A stretch of DNA of 64,000 nt. Source: an uncultured bacterium (lineage in GTDB: Bacteria > Bacillota > Clostridia > Oscillospirales > Ruminococcaceae). This document shows positions 60,975-64,000 of this stretch, in pieces. Each line of letters opens with the position of its first letter. Within the stretch, counting starts at the first letter, position 1. The DNA lies in assembly GCA_905214345.1 (NCBI GenBank), contig CAJMLV010000007.1, forward strand, positions 20,256-84,255, written 5' to 3'. A model generated the notes under the pieces. It was given only the letters and a program-made list of their open reading frames with translations, was not told the origin of the DNA and did no database searches. The translations under genes were made by a program, and so were the position numbers.

Positions 60975-61850
60975 TCATGGTTTTTCCTGGGGCTGGACGA
61001 AATGGGTGGCCCGGTAGTCCCGGGGCGCCACCCCGTACACCGACTTGAACGCCCGGGAAAAGTGCAGCTGGTTGGCGTAGCTGACCATGGCGCTGATGGC
61101 GCTGATGGGCAGGGTGCTTTCTTTCAGCAGCTGGGCCGCCCGGGCCATGCGGTAGTGCAGCAGGAAGGCCTGGGGGCTTTCGCCCATGGTATCCCGGAAG
61201 ACCTTGCCGAAATAGCTGCGGTTCAGCCCGCAGAAAGCGGCGATCTCCTCGATGGAGATGTCCCGCTGGTAGTTCTGCTCTATAAAGGAAAGGGCTTCCT
61301 TCATGTAGAAGTCCCGCAGGCGGCGCTGGGTCTGGGGACGCTGCCCCGCCGAGGACTGTACCAGCTGGTCCAGGAAGAGGAACCCCTGGCCGATCTGCCG
61401 GATGGGGCTGGCCTGGGAATGGTTGACGATGTAGAGCATCTGTTCTTCCAGCAGGCGGCCCGCCTCCCGGTTGAGGGGGGTGTACACCGGCTGATGGCGG
61501 CTGACCCCCGCCAGGCTCAGGCTTTCTCTGGCACGCAGGCCGTCGAATTCGATCCAGGTATACTCCCAGGGGTCTTCCCGGTCGGCCACGTAGGTGGTGG
61601 GCACCCCCGGCACGATGAGAAACCCGTGGCCGCCCTCGATGGTGTAGGCGTTGTCGTCGGCATACAGCACCCCCCGCCCCGAAATGACGTAGTGGAACAG
61701 GTAATGGTTGCGGGCATGGGGACCGTAGGAGTGCAGAGGTTCGGTGCGCTCCCAGCCGTACTGGTACAGGTTCAGGTCCACAAAGCGTTCATCCTGGAAA
61801 ACATGGAATTTCAGCTTGTTTTCGGTTTGTACATCGTTGTTTTGCACCAT
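60975..61850 (-). CDS. AraC-family regulator with N-terminal cupin
   Basis: A 291-residue regulator. The N-terminal sugar-binding cupin spans about 20-160 (HARNHYLFHYVISGRGVLY, GGHGFLIVPGVPTTY). The C-terminal double helix-turn-helix is ISIEEIAAFCGLNRSYFGKVFRDTMG and AMVSYANQLHFSRAFKSVYGVAPRDYR. This layout is that of MsmR/RafR-type activators of sugar uptake. It is divergent from a sugar ABC transporter operon whose promoter region carries several repeats. The start is at the ATG with a weak GGGGTG ribosome site. Confidence 0.9.
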   Translation of the reverse strand: MVQNNDVQTENKLKFHVFQDERFVDLNLYQYGWERTEPLHSYGPHARNHYLFHYVISGRGVLYADDNAYTIEGGHGFLIVPGVPTTYVADREDPWEYTWIEFDGLRARESLSLAGVSRHQPVYTPLNREAGRLLEEQMLYIVNHSQASPIRQIGQGFLFLDQLVQSSAGQRPQTQRRLRDFYMKEALSFIEQNYQRDISIEEIAAFCGLNRSYFGKVFRDTMGESPQAFLLHYRMARAAQLLKESTLPISAISAMVSYANQLHFSRAFKSVYGVAPRDYRATHFVQPQEKP

Positions 61851-61886
61851 TTTGTATCACCCCGAAAAATTTCTTGATTTTTTCTT

Positions 61887-61916
61887 ATTATATACCACAA
61901 TGCGTTCTGACTTCAA
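61887..61916 (-). promoter_or_regulatory. promoter of the cupin-AraC regulator
   Basis: On the minus strand TTGAAG (61916-61911), an 18-bp spacer and a perfect TATAAT (61892-61887), 37 bases before the ATG. The 310-base divergent gap 61851-62160 is AT-rich and holds control elements only. Confidence 0.7.
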
Positions 61917-61943
61917 CATTTTCAGCAGAAAACCACTAAATTG

Positions 61944-61969
61944 AGATATAAAAACTGGCAGTAAGATAT
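61944..61969 (+). promoter_or_regulatory. AGATAT direct repeat before the second sugar ABC promoter
   Basis: AGATAT at 61944-61949 and 61964-61969, 20 bp apart, the second abutting the -35. Two helical turns between direct repeats next to the -35 is the usual geometry of AraC-type activator sites. Confidence 0.4.
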
Positions 61970-61997
61970 TCACGCTTTCTTTGTCAGATTGTATAAT
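61969..61997 (+). promoter_or_regulatory. promoter of the second sugar ABC transporter operon
   Basis: TTCACG (61969-61974), a 17-bp spacer and a perfect TATAAT (61992-61997). The weak -35 fits activator dependence. Confidence 0.65.
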
Positions 61998-62020
61998 AAA
62001 GCCGTCAGATCGGGAAATAA

Positions 62021-62046
62021 TTTGTGCATAGTGCACATTGCACAAA
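62021..62046. promoter_or_regulatory. TTTGTGCA-N10-TGCACAAA inverted repeat in the leader of the second ABC operon
   Basis: Perfect 8-bp arms (62021-62028 and 62039-62046) surround a central GTGCAC palindrome (62031-62036) with the same centre. Three TGCA cores are spaced 7 bp apart. It lies about 17-42 bases after the predicted transcript start, a repressor position, and could also fold in the RNA. Confidence 0.6.
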
Positions 62047-62160
62047 ATCTTCCCTAAAATTTCAGCAATATGGCAAAGGGCCTCGGTAAGCCCCTGCCGC
62101 TGCCGCACCGGCCGGGCTGGCAGAACCACTGCAAACGATCAGACAGGAGGAAAACATCTT

Positions 62161-63444
62161 ATGAACATCAAACGGAAGCTGCTTGCCGGGTTGATGGCGG
62201 CGTGCATGACAGCCGGTCTGGCCACCGGGCTGACTGCCTGCGGGAACGAAAGCGCCGACGGCACCGTGAACCTGACCTTCCAGATCTGGGACGTTGCGCA
62301 GCGCGACGGTATGCAGGCGATGTGCGACGCCTACACCGCCGAGCATCCCAATGTCCACATTGAGGTCCAGGTCATCAACTGGGACGAATACTGGACCAAG
62401 CTGGAAGCGGCGGCCATCAGCAACCATATGCCGGACATCTTCTGGATGCACACCAACGAGATCCTGAAGTACGCCGACAACGGCAAGCTGGCCGACTGCT
62501 CCGACATTGTGGAGACCGAGCACTTCTCCGACATTTCCCTGGCCAACGCCAGCGGTTCGGACGGCAACCTGTATGCCGTGCCCAAAGACAAGGACACCGT
62601 GGGCCTTGTCTACAACAAGGAAATGTTTGACGCCGCCGGGGTGGCTTACCCAGACGAGACCTGGACCTGGGATGATCTGGTGGATGCTTCCCAGAAGATC
62701 TACGACGCCACCGGCAAGTACGGCTACATGGCCTACGGCGACGACCAGCTGGGTTACTGGAACTTTGTGTACCAGGCGGGCGGCAGCATCCTGACCGAGG
62801 ACAAGACCCGCGGCAACTTCCTGGACCCCGCCACCAAGAAAGGCATGGAGTTCTACATCGGCCTGCAGAGCTATGACTGGTGCCCCACCCAGACCTATTT
62901 TGCCGAGACCTCTCCCGGCACGGCCTTCTTCTCTGAGAAGGGCGCCATGTTCCTGGAAGGCGACTGGAACATTTTGAGCGAACTGCAGAACTACCCCGAC
63001 ATGGTGGGCAAATGGGATGTGGCGGTCCTGCCCGCCTGCCCCGACCCCGTCAGCGGCGACGGCCGGGCTTCCATCTCCAACGGCCTGAGCTACGCCACCA
63101 GCGCCAACAACAAGCACATGGACATCGTCAAGGACGTGCTGAAGTTCTTCGGCAGCGAGGAAGGCCAGCGCATCCAGGGCGAGAGCGGCGCCGCCATCCC
63201 GGCTTATGAAGGCCTGGAAGACACCTGGGTGGGCGTGTTCGACGAATATCCCATCGACGTGCAGCCCTTCATTGATATGTTCGATTACTGCGTGCAGAGC
63301 GTGAACAACGCCGCCCGCCCCGAATGGAAGAGCGAAGTCAGCGACACGCTGCTGAAGATCTACACCGGCGAACTGGATCTGGATACCGGCCTGCAGGCCA
63401 TGCAGGACGCTGTGGACGAAGCCAGTGCCGAGTATTACGAATGA
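62161..63444 (+). CDS. carbohydrate ABC transporter substrate-binding lipoprotein (MsmE-like)
   Basis: A 427-residue family-1 solute-binding protein with a signal peptide and lipobox LTAC (C27). The mature fold starts at VNLTFQIWDVAQRDGM and contains NYPDMVGKWDVAVLPACP near residue 280. AGGAGG lies ten bases before the ATG; the frame opens earlier without a ribosome site. It is divergent from the cupin-AraC gene, which is its probable activator. The permease gene follows after 12 bases. The ligand is unknown. Confidence 0.92.
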   Translation: MNIKRKLLAGLMAACMTAGLATGLTACGNESADGTVNLTFQIWDVAQRDGMQAMCDAYTAEHPNVHIEVQVINWDEYWTKLEAAAISNHMPDIFWMHTNEILKYADNGKLADCSDIVETEHFSDISLANASGSDGNLYAVPKDKDTVGLVYNKEMFDAAGVAYPDETWTWDDLVDASQKIYDATGKYGYMAYGDDQLGYWNFVYQAGGSILTEDKTRGNFLDPATKKGMEFYIGLQSYDWCPTQTYFAETSPGTAFFSEKGAMFLEGDWNILSELQNYPDMVGKWDVAVLPACPDPVSGDGRASISNGLSYATSANNKHMDIVKDVLKFFGSEEGQRIQGESGAAIPAYEGLEDTWVGVFDEYPIDVQPFIDMFDYCVQSVNNAARPEWKSEVSDTLLKIYTGELDLDTGLQAMQDAVDEASAEYYE

Positions 63445-63456
63445 GGAGGCACACTC

Positions 63457-64000
63457 ATGCAGAAAACTTCCAAACTCGCCCGTGACGGCGCGATCTGGGG
63501 CCTGATCATGGTGGCGCCCACCATCATCGGCCTGCTGGTGCTGAACATTTATCCCTTCATCGAAACTATTTACATGAGCTTCTCCAAGTCCAAGCCTTTC
63601 GGCATGTTCGAGTTCGAGGGCATCGACAACTATGTGGAGATGTTCCAGAACGCCGAGTTCTGGAAAGCCACCTGGAACACCATCCTGTTCTGTATCCTCA
63701 CCGTGCCGGTGGGCATCTTCCTGGCGCTGCTGGTGGCGGTGCTGCTGAACAGCAAGATCCGCGGCCGCACCACCTTCCGCGCCATCTTCTTCCTGCCCAT
63801 GGTGGTGGCCCCCGCCGCCGTGGCCATGGTCTGGAAGTGGATTTTCAACTCCCAGTATGGTATCATTAACACGATGCTGGGCGCCAACATCGGCTGGCTG
63901 ACCAATTCCAGCATCGTGCTGTTCACCTGCGCCGTGGTGCAGATCTGGAGCAACATCGGCTACGACGCCGTGCTGCTGCTGGCGGGCCTGCAGAACGTGT
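63457..64000 (+). CDS. sugar ABC transporter permease (MalF/UgpA type), cut by the window end
   Basis: The first 181 codons are present. A hydrophobic first helix (about 12-34, GLIMVAPTIIGLLVLNIYPF), SFSKSKPFGMFEFEGIDNYVEMF, further helices near 68-90 and 104-124, then SNIGYDAVLLLAGLQNV, which is just before the expected EAA loop. GAGGAGG precedes the ATG. It pairs with the binding protein at 62161, and a second permease should follow outside the window. Confidence 0.92.
   Translation, partial: MQKTSKLARDGAIWGLIMVAPTIIGLLVLNIYPFIETIYMSFSKSKPFGMFEFEGIDNYVEMFQNAEFWKATWNTILFCILTVPVGIFLALLVAVLLNSKIRGRTTFRAIFFLPMVVAPAAVAMVWKWIFNSQYGIINTMLGANIGWLTNSSIVLFTCAVVQIWSNIGYDAVLLLAGLQNV

Noticed and set aside
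1..64000. Mobile elements, CRISPR arrays, tRNA or rRNA genes
   Set aside because: No transposase, integrase, short regularly spaced repeats, cloverleaf or rRNA sequence was found when reading the gene gaps; the only gene wreckage is the GPH permease.

Overview
The window looks like a stretch of chromosome from a high-GC, Gram-positive, anaerobic gut bacterium of the Clostridia. The Oscillospiraceae/Ruminococcaceae side (Subdoligranulum, Gemmiger or Faecalibacterium-like) is the best guess. The reasons are strong AGGAGG ribosome sites, lipobox solute-binding proteins, YesM/YesN-type and agr-type signalling, G/C-rich third codon positions judged by eye, and a very large set of intracellular glycosidases. 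This placement is inference; no rRNA gene is present. I saw no tRNA, CRISPR array, insertion sequence or phage gene.

Layout. 1-3.1 kb: cysK, then on the minus strand an ECF sigma factor, its zinc-finger anti-sigma factor and a membrane-anchored protein. 3.4-4.1 kb: a secreted alanine-rich repeat protein. 4.2-9.7 kb (minus): YesN/YesM-like two-component system, GH51 arabinofuranosidase and a KdgF-like cupin. 10-24.9 kb (plus): sugar ABC transporter (binding protein and two permeases), a NifU-like mini-protein, GH38 alpha-mannosidase, GH2 beta-galactosidase, an 806-residue protein I cannot assign, a ROK sugar kinase and a GH29 fucosidase. 24.9-27.2 kb (minus): polar amino-acid ABC transporter. 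27.5-28.3 kb: DUF4230-like protein and a 27-residue membrane microprotein. 28.3-32.1 kb (minus): a TetM-like translation GTPase fused to a Rae1/YacP-type NYN endoribonuclease, coupled to an acyltransferase-3 protein. 32.2-36.2 kb: GH2 enzyme, the wreck of a GPH sugar permease and a divergent AraC regulator. 36.3-39.2 kb (minus): a complete agr quorum-sensing operon including a short AgrD. 39.4-55.6 kb (minus): GH3, MFS transporter, GH20, GH38, GH130, a second GH38-like enzyme and a three-gene Lpl-type ABC transporter, with a divergent LacI regulator at 55.9 kb. 57-60.6 kb: GntR/UTRA regulator, two-domain mannose-6-phosphate isomerase and a divergent ROK kinase. 60.6-64 kb: ABM-domain protein, AraC regulator and a divergent sugar ABC transporter cut by the window end.

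How the genes fit together. The core theme is import and cytoplasmic dismantling of mannose-, galactose-, fucose- and N-acetylhexosamine-containing glycans, plausibly host N-glycan fragments. ABC and MFS transporters bring oligosaccharides in. GH38, GH20, GH2, GH3 and GH29 trim them, a GH130 phosphorylase could split Man-beta-1,4-GlcNAc, and ROK kinases plus ManA feed sugar into glycolysis. No sugar ABC ATPase is encoded here, so a shared MsmX-like ATPase elsewhere is expected.

The most unusual items are the TetM-like/NYN fusion at 29.4-32.1 kb, the 806-residue putative carbohydrate enzyme at 20-22.4 kb, the agr cassette with a predicted CPAAIL ring peptide, and the 76-residue-repeat secreted protein.
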